From: Scytonema hofmannii PCC 7110
GTDB taxonomy: Bacteria > Cyanobacteriota > Cyanobacteriia > Cyanobacteriales > Nostocaceae
Length of the DNA stretch: 64,000 bases
Direction: 5' to 3'
Assembly: GCF_000346485.2 (NCBI RefSeq)
Contig: NZ_KQ976354.1
Coordinates: 2,176,181-2,240,180, forward strand
This document shows positions 7,930 to 16,124 of the stretch, piece after piece. The stretch's first letter is position 1. The number at the start of each line of letters is the position of its first letter. The position numbers were made by a program, and so were the translations under genes. Under the pieces are notes generated by a model. That model did not search any database. It was not told the origin of the DNA and saw nothing but the letters and a program-made list of their open reading frames with translations.

Positions 7930-10275
7930 ATGATTCAGACAAGTGGTGTCATTATCTGTCTTTTCTATATTCTGGGGTTACTGTTAACAGCAGTTCCTTG
8001 GAGTGGTGTTTGGGTGATGATTTTAGGCATAGCAGGTGCGGTTTTTTCTCGGCAAAAACAAGTTAATCGGAGAAAATTTCCTAGAAATAAGGAAAATTCT
8101 CAAGCATTAACTCAAACAGTATCGAGATCGCAACCCATCTCTTCCAAAGTATGGTTAGTGGCTGGAGTGGTAGGATTGTTGGCAACCATCTATTTTCAAT
8201 TGCGAGTCCCTCAACCAGCAAAAAATGATGTAAGTCGGTTCGTTCCGTCAGAAAATAACAATCAAGAACAACTTTTTATTGTTCGCGGTGAAGTCCTGAG
8301 TACACCTCGTGTAACCCGCCATCAGAGAGGACAATTTTGGTTAGAAGCAACTCAGTTAGATGAAGTCAAAAGTGTTAGCAATTCTTCGAGTACAAGTAAA
8401 GGGGTAGGAGGAAAATTATACGTCACTGTACCTATACTCCAAGCGACTGGACTACATCCAGGTCAGCAAGTTGCTGTCACTGGTATTTTATATAAACCAC
8501 AACCAGCACTTAATCCTGGTGGTTATGATTTTCAAAAATTTCTCAAGCAAGAAGGTACTTTTGCTGGTTTAAGCGGACGGCAAATGAGTATCCTGGATGA
8601 GGGAAACCAATGGGGAGGGTGGAAAGTTCGGGAACAGATTGTGCGATCGCAAGTTCGGTGGTTGGGAGTTCCGAATGGTCCTCTTGTGAGTGCGATGGTT
8701 TTGGGTAGTAAAGCTGTTGACTTACCCTACGACATTCGCGACTGGTTTGTCCAAGTAGGCTTAGCCCACGCTTTAGCAGCTTCAGGGTTTCAAACTTCTC
8801 TAATTTTAGGTGTGGTCTTGGGTTTAACATCTAAGACAAAAAGAGGAATCCAAATTCTACTTGGAAGCGCTGCTCTTTTAATCTTCCTAAGTTTAGCAGG
8901 TTTCATTGCACCAGTTGTCAGAGCTGTCATTATGGGATTTGCCGCATTAATTGGCGTGGGATTGAAACGTCAAGTCAAGCAATTAGGTGCTTTACTAACT
9001 GCAGCAGTACTTATGCTGCTATTTAATCCACAGTGGATTTGGGATTTAGGATTTCAGCTTAGTTTTTTAGCCACATTTGGATTAATCACTACAGCCACTC
9101 CTATAAATCAACGACTGCAATGGATACCCCCTAGCATTGCTTCCTTAATTTCAGTCCCCCTTGCTGGGATGATTTGGACATTACCTCTACTTCTACATTT
9201 GTTTAGCGTCATACCCAATTACAGCATAATAGTCAATGTTCTTTCTACCCCGTTAATTTCCATAATTAGTCTTGGAGGAATGATCAGTGCATTAGTAAGT
9301 CTGGTCTCAAGCGATTTAGGCAGTACTTTAGCCTTTGCACTTTATTATCCTACACATTGGTTAATTCAATTAGTAGAATTTTTTGTCAACTTACCAGGGA
9401 AAATCGTAGCTGTTGGTAGCATATCTATTGGTCAAATGTTAGCAATTTATGGATTGCTTAGCTTGGTTTGGTTAGTAAGTTGGTGGCAAAAGCGTTGGTG
9501 GTTTGCAACTGCGATCGCTCTGGGTTTGATATTTATTCCTGTTTGGCATTCAGCAAACAATCTATTTCGAGTTACTTTATTAGCATCAGGTTCAGAACCA
9601 ATTGTTGTCATTCAAAATAAAGGAAAAATAACCCTCATTAATAGCGGTCAGGAAGAAACAGGAAGTTTGGCAATTCTACCCTTTTTAAAACAACAAGGAG
9701 TCAATAAAATAGACTTGGCAATTGCTTCTAATTTCCAATCCAGTAATGGAAACGGTTGGACAAAAATACTACAAGATTTGCCAATAGCCACTTTCTATGA
9801 ATATTCTCCCAAGCCAGAGAATAACGTAGCTAGCATGGCAATTCAAAAGGAATTACAAAAGAGCAAAGGAATTTATCAACCTTTATCAGTTGGTCAAACG
9901 ATAAATACAGATTCAATCGTTATACAATTACTCAACAATAAATTCCCCATATTACAATTGCAAATTTTAGATCGGAATTGGTTATTTGTAGGTGATATTG
10001 AACCCGCAGAACTGCGTCAGCTAACAACAGGAGCAATTCCTCGCCCGCAAGTGCTGTGGTGTTCCAGTCGCTTACTCAAAGAACTCGTTCCAGTACTACA
10101 GCCACAAGTTGCGATCGCACCAAGCGCAAACTTCGATCCAAAAACGGGATCAGATCTGCAAACCAGTCAGACAAAACTCTTTTTTACAGGAAGAGACGGT
10201 GCAATTCAATGGACTCCCAACGGTGAATTTGAAGCGTTTATTCAGGTAGCAGAAAATAAGACCTCAACTTTATGA
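7930..10275 (+). CDS. ComEC/Rec2 family DNA-uptake channel protein
   Basis: A 781-residue inner-membrane protein. After two N-terminal hydrophobic segments comes a soluble OB-like region (about residues 110-190) containing GQQVAVTGILYKPQPALNPG. The competence core (about residues 220-480) has the usual GLAHALAASGFQTSL and DLGFQLSFLATFGLI motifs. The C-terminal 250 residues resemble the metallo-beta-lactamase-like domain, but the HxHxDH zinc motif is not seen, as in many cyanobacterial ComEC. It would move single-stranded DNA into the cytoplasm during transformation. ATG 7930 is preferred over 7864, whose extra residues do not look like the family. Confidence 0.88.
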   Translation: MIQTSGVIICLFYILGLLLTAVPWSGVWVMILGIAGAVFSRQKQVNRRKFPRNKENSQALTQTVSRSQPISSKVWLVAGVVGLLATIYFQLRVPQPAKNDVSRFVPSENNNQEQLFIVRGEVLSTPRVTRHQRGQFWLEATQLDEVKSVSNSSSTSKGVGGKLYVTVPILQATGLHPGQQVAVTGILYKPQPALNPGGYDFQKFLKQEGTFAGLSGRQMSILDEGNQWGGWKVREQIVRSQVRWLGVPNGPLVSAMVLGSKAVDLPYDIRDWFVQVGLAHALAASGFQTSLILGVVLGLTSKTKRGIQILLGSAALLIFLSLAGFIAPVVRAVIMGFAALIGVGLKRQVKQLGALLTAAVLMLLFNPQWIWDLGFQLSFLATFGLITTATPINQRLQWIPPSIASLISVPLAGMIWTLPLLLHLFSVIPNYSIIVNVLSTPLISIISLGGMISALVSLVSSDLGSTLAFALYYPTHWLIQLVEFFVNLPGKIVAVGSISIGQMLAIYGLLSLVWLVSWWQKRWWFATAIALGLIFIPVWHSANNLFRVTLLASGSEPIVVIQNKGKITLINSGQEETGSLAILPFLKQQGVNKIDLAIASNFQSSNGNGWTKILQDLPIATFYEYSPKPENNVASMAIQKELQKSKGIYQPLSVGQTINTDSIVIQLLNNKFPILQLQILDRNWLFVGDIEPAELRQLTTGAIPRPQVLWCSSRLLKELVPVLQPQVAIAPSANFDPKTGSDLQTSQTKLFFTGRDGAIQWTPNGEFEAFIQVAENKTSTL

Positions 10276-10285
10276 TGTGCAGTAA

Positions 10286-10305
10286 AGACGCGCCATGGCG
10301 CGTCT
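10286..10305. terminator. Palindrome between convergent comEC and aminotransferase genes
   Basis: AGACGCGCCATGGCGCGTCT is a perfect 20-bp palindrome in the 36-bp gap between two convergent genes. It could stop transcripts from both sides. An imperfect copy lies at 29037-29056, so it is also a dispersed repeat. Confidence 0.5.
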
Positions 10306-10311
10306 CTACAT

Positions 10312-11460
10312 CTAACCCCTGACTCCTATATTCCCCAATGCATCTAAAAATTTATCAACACTTTCTTGACGGCTATTAAAACCCATAAGCCCAACACGCC
10401 AAACCTTACCTGCAAGTTCGCCCAATCCTCCCCCAATTTCAATATTATGCTCGTTCAATAACTGCCTCGCGATCGCTTTACCATCGACTCCCTCAGGAAT
10501 GCAAACTGTTGTTAGCGTTGGGAGACGGAATTCTCGCTGAACGTGCAAAGTTAGTCCCAAATCCTCCAATCTGTCCCAAAGATATTCTGCATTCTTTTGA
10601 TGGCGCTGCCAACAGTTTTCCAATCCCTCTTCTGCAATCAGGCGTAACGCCTCCCGCAACCCATAATACAAATTAATGGGAGCAGTATGGTGATAGATCC
10701 GTTCTTGACCCCAGTACTTGTTCAGCAACGTCATATCCAAGTACCAGTTAGCTACCTTATTCGGACGCTTTTGCAATTTCTCAACTGCACGAGGACTCAT
10801 TGTAAATGGTGAAGCCCCTGGCGAACAACCCAAACCTTTCTGGCTGCAACTGTAAGCCAAGTCAACTCCCCACTCATCCAAAAATATGGGAACACCACCC
10901 AAACTCGTGACTGTATCTACCAGTAGCAAACAGCCAAATTCGCGACATAGATCGCCAACACCTTCCAAAGGTTGACGTGCGCCTGTAGAAGTTTCAGCAT
11001 GAACTAAAGCCAACAGACTTGGACGATGAGTTTCCAAAGCACTCCGCAATTCATCCAGAGTAAACACTTGTCCCCAAGATTTTGCGATCGTTCTTACATC
11101 TGCACCATATCGCCCCGCCATATCCACAAGACGATTGCCAAAGTAACCCATCACACCAACTAAGACAACATCACCGGGTTCTACAGTATTCGCGATCGTT
11201 GCTTCCATTGCAGCAGTTCCCGTACCTGAAACCGCAATCGTCAAAGGGTTTTCCGTTTGCCATGTATAACGTAAGAGTGACTGAATTTCATCCATCAGCC
11301 CCAGAAAAGCAGGATCGAGGTGTCCCAGTGGGGAAGTGTTCATTGCTTCAAGAACTGTAGGATGGGCGTTGGATGGTCCCGGTCCTAACAGAAGACGAGA
11401 TGGGACTGCAAGAGGTGCGAGTTGCAGTCGTTGGTTATTGTTAATTGAGAGAGTTTGCAT
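10312..11460 (-). CDS. Alanine-glyoxylate aminotransferase-like class V PLP enzyme
   Basis: A 382-residue cytoplasmic aminotransferase of fold type I. The PLP lysine lies in SCSQKGLGCSPGASPF (about residue 207), and the family start RLLLGPGPSNAHPTVLEA is clear. HAETSTGARQPLEGVG and LLVDTVTSLGG supply cofactor contacts. Enzymes of this group move the amino group of alanine or serine to glyoxylate (photorespiratory glycine formation); some relatives act on phosphonates. Its 3' end faces comEC; the Rieske gene lies 3 bp upstream on the same strand, so the two are probably one operon. Confidence 0.9.
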   Translation of the reverse strand: MQTLSINNNQRLQLAPLAVPSRLLLGPGPSNAHPTVLEAMNTSPLGHLDPAFLGLMDEIQSLLRYTWQTENPLTIAVSGTGTAAMEATIANTVEPGDVVLVGVMGYFGNRLVDMAGRYGADVRTIAKSWGQVFTLDELRSALETHRPSLLALVHAETSTGARQPLEGVGDLCREFGCLLLVDTVTSLGGVPIFLDEWGVDLAYSCSQKGLGCSPGASPFTMSPRAVEKLQKRPNKVANWYLDMTLLNKYWGQERIYHHTAPINLYYGLREALRLIAEEGLENCWQRHQKNAEYLWDRLEDLGLTLHVQREFRLPTLTTVCIPEGVDGKAIARQLLNEHNIEIGGGLGELAGKVWRVGLMGFNSRQESVDKFLDALGNIGVRG

Positions 11461-11463
11461 TAT

Positions 11464-12795
11464 TTATTTCTCAGCATGTACATAATCCACAAAGTAAAAT
11501 TTAGGGCTTAAGAAGAATTTGAGCCAAGCGTAAGCTGATAAGCTTAAAAGTGCTAAAACAATCAAGGGTACACCGAGCCTAACTCGAAGTGCATCGGGAA
11601 AGGTTGCAACTGCTGAAACAATAATGACAAAGCATCCCAAAAATATCCATTGCAGGCGCTGTATATTTTTCAGCGCACCTCGACAGCTACTACAATGTTG
11701 AGTATGTTGCTTGTAACGATTAAGTAATTCTCGACGACTATAGTTTGTTGTCAAACTTTCTGGAACACTAATTCCAACTTCGCTCCACGGTAACTGTCCG
11801 TGACAATATTTATCAAACCATCTCCGAAACTCAATAATCAAGCGGTCTGCACCTGTGGGTAGTTTGTAAGCAGTTTTCCAGTTAGCTTTTTCCTGTTGGA
11901 GAAAATGCTCTTGCTGGTGTAAAAGAATCATATCTCCATCAAGGACTTGATTGCGATTTTGAATGTGATCCCACCAACGGGGTATAAGACGATAAAGCGT
12001 TTTAGCAAAGTTACGGGGAAACTGAGCTACAATTCTTGATTTACCAGGAGAGACTGGTATACAATAGGTTACAAGCCCTAACCGTTTTCCTTGATTTCCA
12101 AAAGCGATCGCGTATTCTAAGCGACAAGGTGGCTCAAAAGTAATTGTTGTTTTGTACCCTCCTTGATTGGTAACTTGAATAAGATTTGGTGTTGATTGTA
12201 CAACTTTCATGTTCATAGGAGTTGCTTTTTCGCGATCGCCCTGTACTCCATGATGGGCAAAAGGAACATGACTGGGGTCTGCTACATTTTCTACAAGGGT
12301 TTGCCAGTCATAATCCAAATCCCGTACAAAAGAAGACCACACAAAACCTTGACTTGCATCAACCTGAGGCGACAGAGGTAACGGTGTATTAGCTGCTCGA
12401 TCGGCAGAATTCACATCAGGCCAAACCCAGAGTAAACCATTTTCCTGACAGCAAGGAAATGCGATCGCACACAGTTGTTTGTTCTCAGTCACCAATTCTG
12501 GCTTTTCTGCTTGGGGAATGTGAGTGCAAATCCCTTGAGAATCAAATTGCCAACCGTGATAACTGCACATTAAATTGCCAGTCTTCTCATCAATTCGTCC
12601 TTCACTCAACGGAGCAAGACGGTGGGGACATCGATCTAAAAAGACTTGGAAATTTTCCGATGACTTTGGTTTCCAAATGACCAAACGGAGTCCCAGAAGC
12701 GTGACTGGTGTTGGTCGCGTTGAGTCCAGGTCTTCTATAGGTGATATGGGATACCAATTTTCCAAAAAATTGAATTCCGTATGCATATGTACCAT
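11464..12795 (-). CDS. Rieske [2Fe-2S] oxygenase, pheophorbide a oxygenase-like
   Basis: Residues 1-130 hold a Rieske domain: NWYPI, then the cluster ligands CPHRLAPLSEG and CSYHGWQF. The catalytic part has a mononuclear-iron region, NVADPSHVPFAHHGVQGD. A CxxC (HCSSCRG, about residue 379) and two C-terminal membrane segments (about 391-408 and 413-431) match the PaO/Tic55/ACD1-like group, so it is probably anchored to thylakoid or plasma membrane and acts on chlorophyll breakdown products or similar rings. The start is set at 12795 (MVHMHTEFNF); upstream residues would come from a repeat. It probably forms an operon with the aminotransferase. Confidence 0.85.
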   Translation of the reverse strand: MVHMHTEFNFLENWYPISPIEDLDSTRPTPVTLLGLRLVIWKPKSSENFQVFLDRCPHRLAPLSEGRIDEKTGNLMCSYHGWQFDSQGICTHIPQAEKPELVTENKQLCAIAFPCCQENGLLWVWPDVNSADRAANTPLPLSPQVDASQGFVWSSFVRDLDYDWQTLVENVADPSHVPFAHHGVQGDREKATPMNMKVVQSTPNLIQVTNQGGYKTTITFEPPCRLEYAIAFGNQGKRLGLVTYCIPVSPGKSRIVAQFPRNFAKTLYRLIPRWWDHIQNRNQVLDGDMILLHQQEHFLQQEKANWKTAYKLPTGADRLIIEFRRWFDKYCHGQLPWSEVGISVPESLTTNYSRRELLNRYKQHTQHCSSCRGALKNIQRLQWIFLGCFVIIVSAVATFPDALRVRLGVPLIVLALLSLSAYAWLKFFLSPKFYFVDYVHAEK

Positions 12796-12833
12796 TGTGT
12801 TCGGTTTTGTGCTTTTGCGACTAGAAGTCACGG

Positions 12834-12914
12834 CTATACAAACAAAACCCACCTACGTGAGTTTCAAAACCTTGATTCTTTTCTAGTCCGCGTCGGCGGA
12901 CTTTGTTTGTATAG
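12834..12914. repeat. Palindromic repeat, CTATACAAAC...GTTTGTATAG family
   Basis: CTATACAAAC on the left is mirrored by GTTTGTATAG on the right, with an inner AGTCCGCGTCGGCGGACT stem-loop and a CCACCTACGTG motif. It fills the gap between the helicase end and the Rieske gene start. Related copies: 18862-19067, 40085-40246, 47163-47326 and fragments near 51660 and 59370. Confidence 0.75.
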
Positions 12915-12921
12915 TAGCTCA

Positions 12922-15129
12922 TTATATGAGGCCAGGACTGTTAAAACATCCTCTAAGCTCTATCATATCTAAGTAATCGTTAGCAAATGCTTTCCGTAGA
13001 AGTGAATAAGGAATAAATTCATCATACTTTTGCATCTGTGGCGCTTCAGAAGTACTGACTAAAGCTTCATTAGGAATTCTTTGCTCGCATAGAGAAATAA
13101 TTTCTGATTCTAAATATTTAAATTTTTCTGGGGCTAATTTAATGATTAAAAAATAAGGATTATTGCCACTCATATTTTTAATTTCTAGAGATTCTCGACA
13201 AAAACAGTTTAGCAATCGTTCCAAAGTACGATAAGCAACTGTACCCATCCAAGGAAAAATACAACACTTACCGTTTTCCAATGGCAAAATATAATTTTTA
13301 TCCAATCCAGAAGCTTTTGCCAATTTGCGAACAGACTGCAACCGTTGTAAGGCATTTTTTTGTAAATAGCTATATTCTGTTTCTTCACACAACACCCGAC
13401 GCATACGTTGCAAAACTTTTGTATGAATATTACCACTACCACCACGCCAGTAAATACTTCCTTGACCGTCTCCCGGCTTGACCAAAACAATCCTTTTTTT
13501 GAAATCAACTTCTGTAACTTCCCAAGTTCTACCCGCCAAAGCAAAGGTATTTCCCACAGGAAGTGGTGCTACTATACTACCAATTTCCGTATTACCTTGC
13601 TTGACAACATACTCTTGATTATCAGAAAATACAGCGTAGAATTGAAATTTTCCTACAACTTTCTCTCCAGCCAAACCAATAATAACCCTACCTTGTTCAA
13701 TGACCTGAATATGATTAATATCAATCAAATAATCCAATAAAAGTTTAAACTCCTCTCTAGAGACAGCAGCGAAAGTTGGCAAACTTAAAACTAGCTTTGC
13801 CAAGCTAGCAGGTGAAATCTCCCCTTGAGACAATAAAATACTCATCATTTGTTGATACAACAAACTCCAAGGATATTTAGACGTCCTAATTGGCTCAATC
13901 CAACGCTCCTCTAAATAAAGTTGAATAATAGCAATACACTGCAAAAGTTGCCAAGGGATTTGTTCCGGTAAAGACGTTTCTGAAGATATCTCCTCCTCAG
14001 CACACACAAAACGCATATCAGCAGGTGTTCCTCTTCTCCCACTACGCCCCAACCTTTGTAAAAAACTAGCAACAGAAAGAGGAGACTCCAACTGAATCAC
14101 GCGTTCCAAATAACCAATATCTATACCTAATTCTAAAGTTAACGTCGCAGCCGTCACAGCCGGACTATTTGGTTCGCGCATAGCAGCTTCAGCAGCTTGA
14201 CGCAATCCAGCAGAAATACTACCATGATGCACGTAATAAATATCCCCCTCCCCCACCTCACAAGCAATTTTACGTAACGCACCAATAACCGATTCAGTCT
14301 GAGACTTATTATTAGCAAAAATCAGACACTTTCGCCCTTTACTCAAACTAAAAATATACCTCTCACATTCACTTATCTCCTCCCCTCCTCCCTCCGCGCC
14401 CTCTGCGCCTCTGCGGTTCATATCACCAACAAAAAAATGCTCCACAGCCAACTTAATTTGACGCTTACCCACCTCAACCTTTGGAGTTATAACCGCCCTT
14501 CCAGTCCCAGAACATAACCACTCCTCAGCCATACAATAATCCCCCAGCGTCGCCGACAAACCAATTCTTCGCGGTTCCTTTTTAATAACCCTCTCCAACC
14601 TCGCCAACTGACAAAGAATTTGACCACCACGTTCCGAACCCATAAAAACGTGAATTTCATCAATAATAACAAACCGCAAATCTCCAAACAAACGCAACAA
14701 TTCATTGTGCTTATTAATCAACAAACTTTCCAAAGATTCCGGCGTAATTTGCAAAATTCCTCTAGGGTTTTTTAAAAGCTTATTTTTATGACTTTGAGAA
14801 ACATCACCATGCCAAGAACACACAGAAATTTCAGCTTCTTTTAACAAGCCATTCAAACGTTCAAATTGGTCATTAATCAGAGCTTTAATAGGACCAATAT
14901 ACAACGCTGCAATTGTAGTAGTAGGGTTTTCATATAATTCAGTCAAAACAGGGAGAAAAGCTGCTTCCGTTTTTCCCGAAGCAGTTCCAGCCGTCACTAG
15001 TAAATGAGCATCCGTGTTAAAAATAACTTTACAGGCTTCGATTTGCACTGGTCTTAATTCAGTCCAGTTGCGATCGTAAATATATTCCTGAATAAAGGGT
15101 GCAAGTTTGGAAAAAATAGCATCACTCAT
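12922..15129 (-). CDS. DEAD/DEAH-box helicase, Lhr-like core
   Basis: A 735-residue superfamily 2 helicase. Visible motifs: TAGTASGKTEAAF (Walker A, about residue 44), the DEIH box (about residue 152), SATLGD (motif III), LELGIDIGYLERVIQ (motif V) and QRLGRSGRRG (motif VI). The order and the winged-helix-like middle resemble Lhr/Ski2-type helicases, but it is half the length of Lhr. It probably remodels DNA or RNA structures. Near residues 237-250 a Gly/Glu-rich stretch (NRRGAEGAEGGGEE) is encoded by a short repeat (14385-14421) also found between cmr genes, so a repeat has been absorbed in frame. Confidence 0.88.
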   Translation of the reverse strand: MSDAIFSKLAPFIQEYIYDRNWTELRPVQIEACKVIFNTDAHLLVTAGTASGKTEAAFLPVLTELYENPTTTIAALYIGPIKALINDQFERLNGLLKEAEISVCSWHGDVSQSHKNKLLKNPRGILQITPESLESLLINKHNELLRLFGDLRFVIIDEIHVFMGSERGGQILCQLARLERVIKKEPRRIGLSATLGDYCMAEEWLCSGTGRAVITPKVEVGKRQIKLAVEHFFVGDMNRRGAEGAEGGGEEISECERYIFSLSKGRKCLIFANNKSQTESVIGALRKIACEVGEGDIYYVHHGSISAGLRQAAEAAMREPNSPAVTAATLTLELGIDIGYLERVIQLESPLSVASFLQRLGRSGRRGTPADMRFVCAEEEISSETSLPEQIPWQLLQCIAIIQLYLEERWIEPIRTSKYPWSLLYQQMMSILLSQGEISPASLAKLVLSLPTFAAVSREEFKLLLDYLIDINHIQVIEQGRVIIGLAGEKVVGKFQFYAVFSDNQEYVVKQGNTEIGSIVAPLPVGNTFALAGRTWEVTEVDFKKRIVLVKPGDGQGSIYWRGGSGNIHTKVLQRMRRVLCEETEYSYLQKNALQRLQSVRKLAKASGLDKNYILPLENGKCCIFPWMGTVAYRTLERLLNCFCRESLEIKNMSGNNPYFLIIKLAPEKFKYLESEIISLCEQRIPNEALVSTSEAPQMQKYDEFIPYSLLRKAFANDYLDMIELRGCFNSPGLI

Positions 15130-15273
15130 GCAATCTATACAGTATGTCTAAGTAGAAATAATAGTAGCGCTACCCTAATTATAGAGTAGCGCCATGTTTA
15201 TTATTAAATTCAGGGATAAAATATAGAAATTGGCTCCCTGAGGTTTACTATAAATTAAGTGCGTCTTAAGTTC

Positions 15274-15543
15274 TTATACTGCACTACGGGTGACTAAATT
15301 CCAAACGAAAATAGCGACAAGCGCACCAACGACTGCTAACGCGATACCGGGGATACTAAGAGCAGAAGCTGCTAGCGAGAATTGTCCCGTGCTAAAGAAG
15401 ACGCCCAAACTACCACCTACAAAAGCACCGATAATTCCTAACAAAATTGTTCCAAAGATTCCACCACCCTGATGACCGGGGTAGATAGCCTTAGCGATCG
15501 CACCAGCAATTAGACCTAAAACAATCCAAGCAATAATGTTCAT
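15274..15543 (-). CDS. GlsB/YeaQ/YmgE family small stress membrane protein
   Basis: An 89-residue protein, almost entirely three membrane segments: MNIIAWIVLGLIAGAIAKAI, then GGGIFGTILLGIIGAFVGG, then IPGIALAVVGALVAIFVWNL. The glycine pattern and the motif IYPGHQGGG are typical of the transglycosylase-associated/GlsB group, whose members are induced by stress; the mechanism is unknown. ATG 15543 is chosen because it starts the family sequence; the upstream in-frame residues do not fit. It is followed by a 144-bp gap before the helicase gene on the same strand. Confidence 0.88.
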   Translation of the reverse strand: MNIIAWIVLGLIAGAIAKAIYPGHQGGGIFGTILLGIIGAFVGGSLGVFFSTGQFSLAASALSIPGIALAVVGALVAIFVWNLVTRSAV

Positions 15544-15691
15544 TGTTTTTTTTGAGGTAAACTTTTTTCTTTGACAATTACAGAATAACAATTCAAATAT
15601 GAATATCCAATCTGTCATCAGAATTAATTATTCACAAGTCTTAAGGATGACTCAACTGGGTTTATTTCTTAAGACATAGATCGCCATTAAG

Positions 15692-15730
15692 AAAATTAAA
15701 AACCTCCTAGATGGGTCTCAAACTAGGAGG
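15692..15730 (-). terminator. Rho-independent terminator on the minus strand
   Basis: Read on the minus strand, CCTCCTAG pairs with CTAGGAGG across a 13-nt loop and is followed by TTTTTAATTTT. This is a good intrinsic terminator. It lies about 400 bp downstream of the PhoD-like gene and 150 bp upstream of the GlsB-like gene, so it could end a long PhoD transcript or an unrecognised small RNA between 15731 and 16124. Confidence 0.6.
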
Positions 15731-16124
15731 AAACAAATTCATTGCTTGGTAATTGCAGTATAGGGATTTTTCAGAACCAAGCTGTTATACCAAAGGAATA
15801 AAACTCAAGAATGAGGATTCATCTTATGTAGCGGTTCAATTTGGGAAAGCGATCGCGAAGCGCAAGCTGTACCCAGCTTATCGCACGAATCACCTTGAGT
15901 GCGTTCGACAGACTGCTTTTATCGTGGCGCAGACAAAAAATCTTGAGAAATCTGGTCGGAAAGTGCATATTTTGGCAAACCTGTAAAGGTTACGAGCAAG
16001 GGAGAAAGGCGGTTTTCAATTGGGTGGAATACATAAAAAAGTTATGGAACCGCAGATGAACGCGGACGAACGCGGATGTATCTGTACTTCAATAAGAGTG
16101 AAAATTGCTATAGATGGAGGGCTT
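15731..16124. other. Non-coding stretch with short repeats
   Basis: No convincing gene. Several open stretches cross it but have no start signal or recognisable motif. It contains two HIP1-like octamers (near 15850) and a short repeat (AACCGCAGATGAACGCGG, about 16042-16059, continuing to about 16078) of a kind common between cyanobacterial genes. With the terminator just downstream on the minus strand, a small RNA is possible but not shown. Confidence 0.4.
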
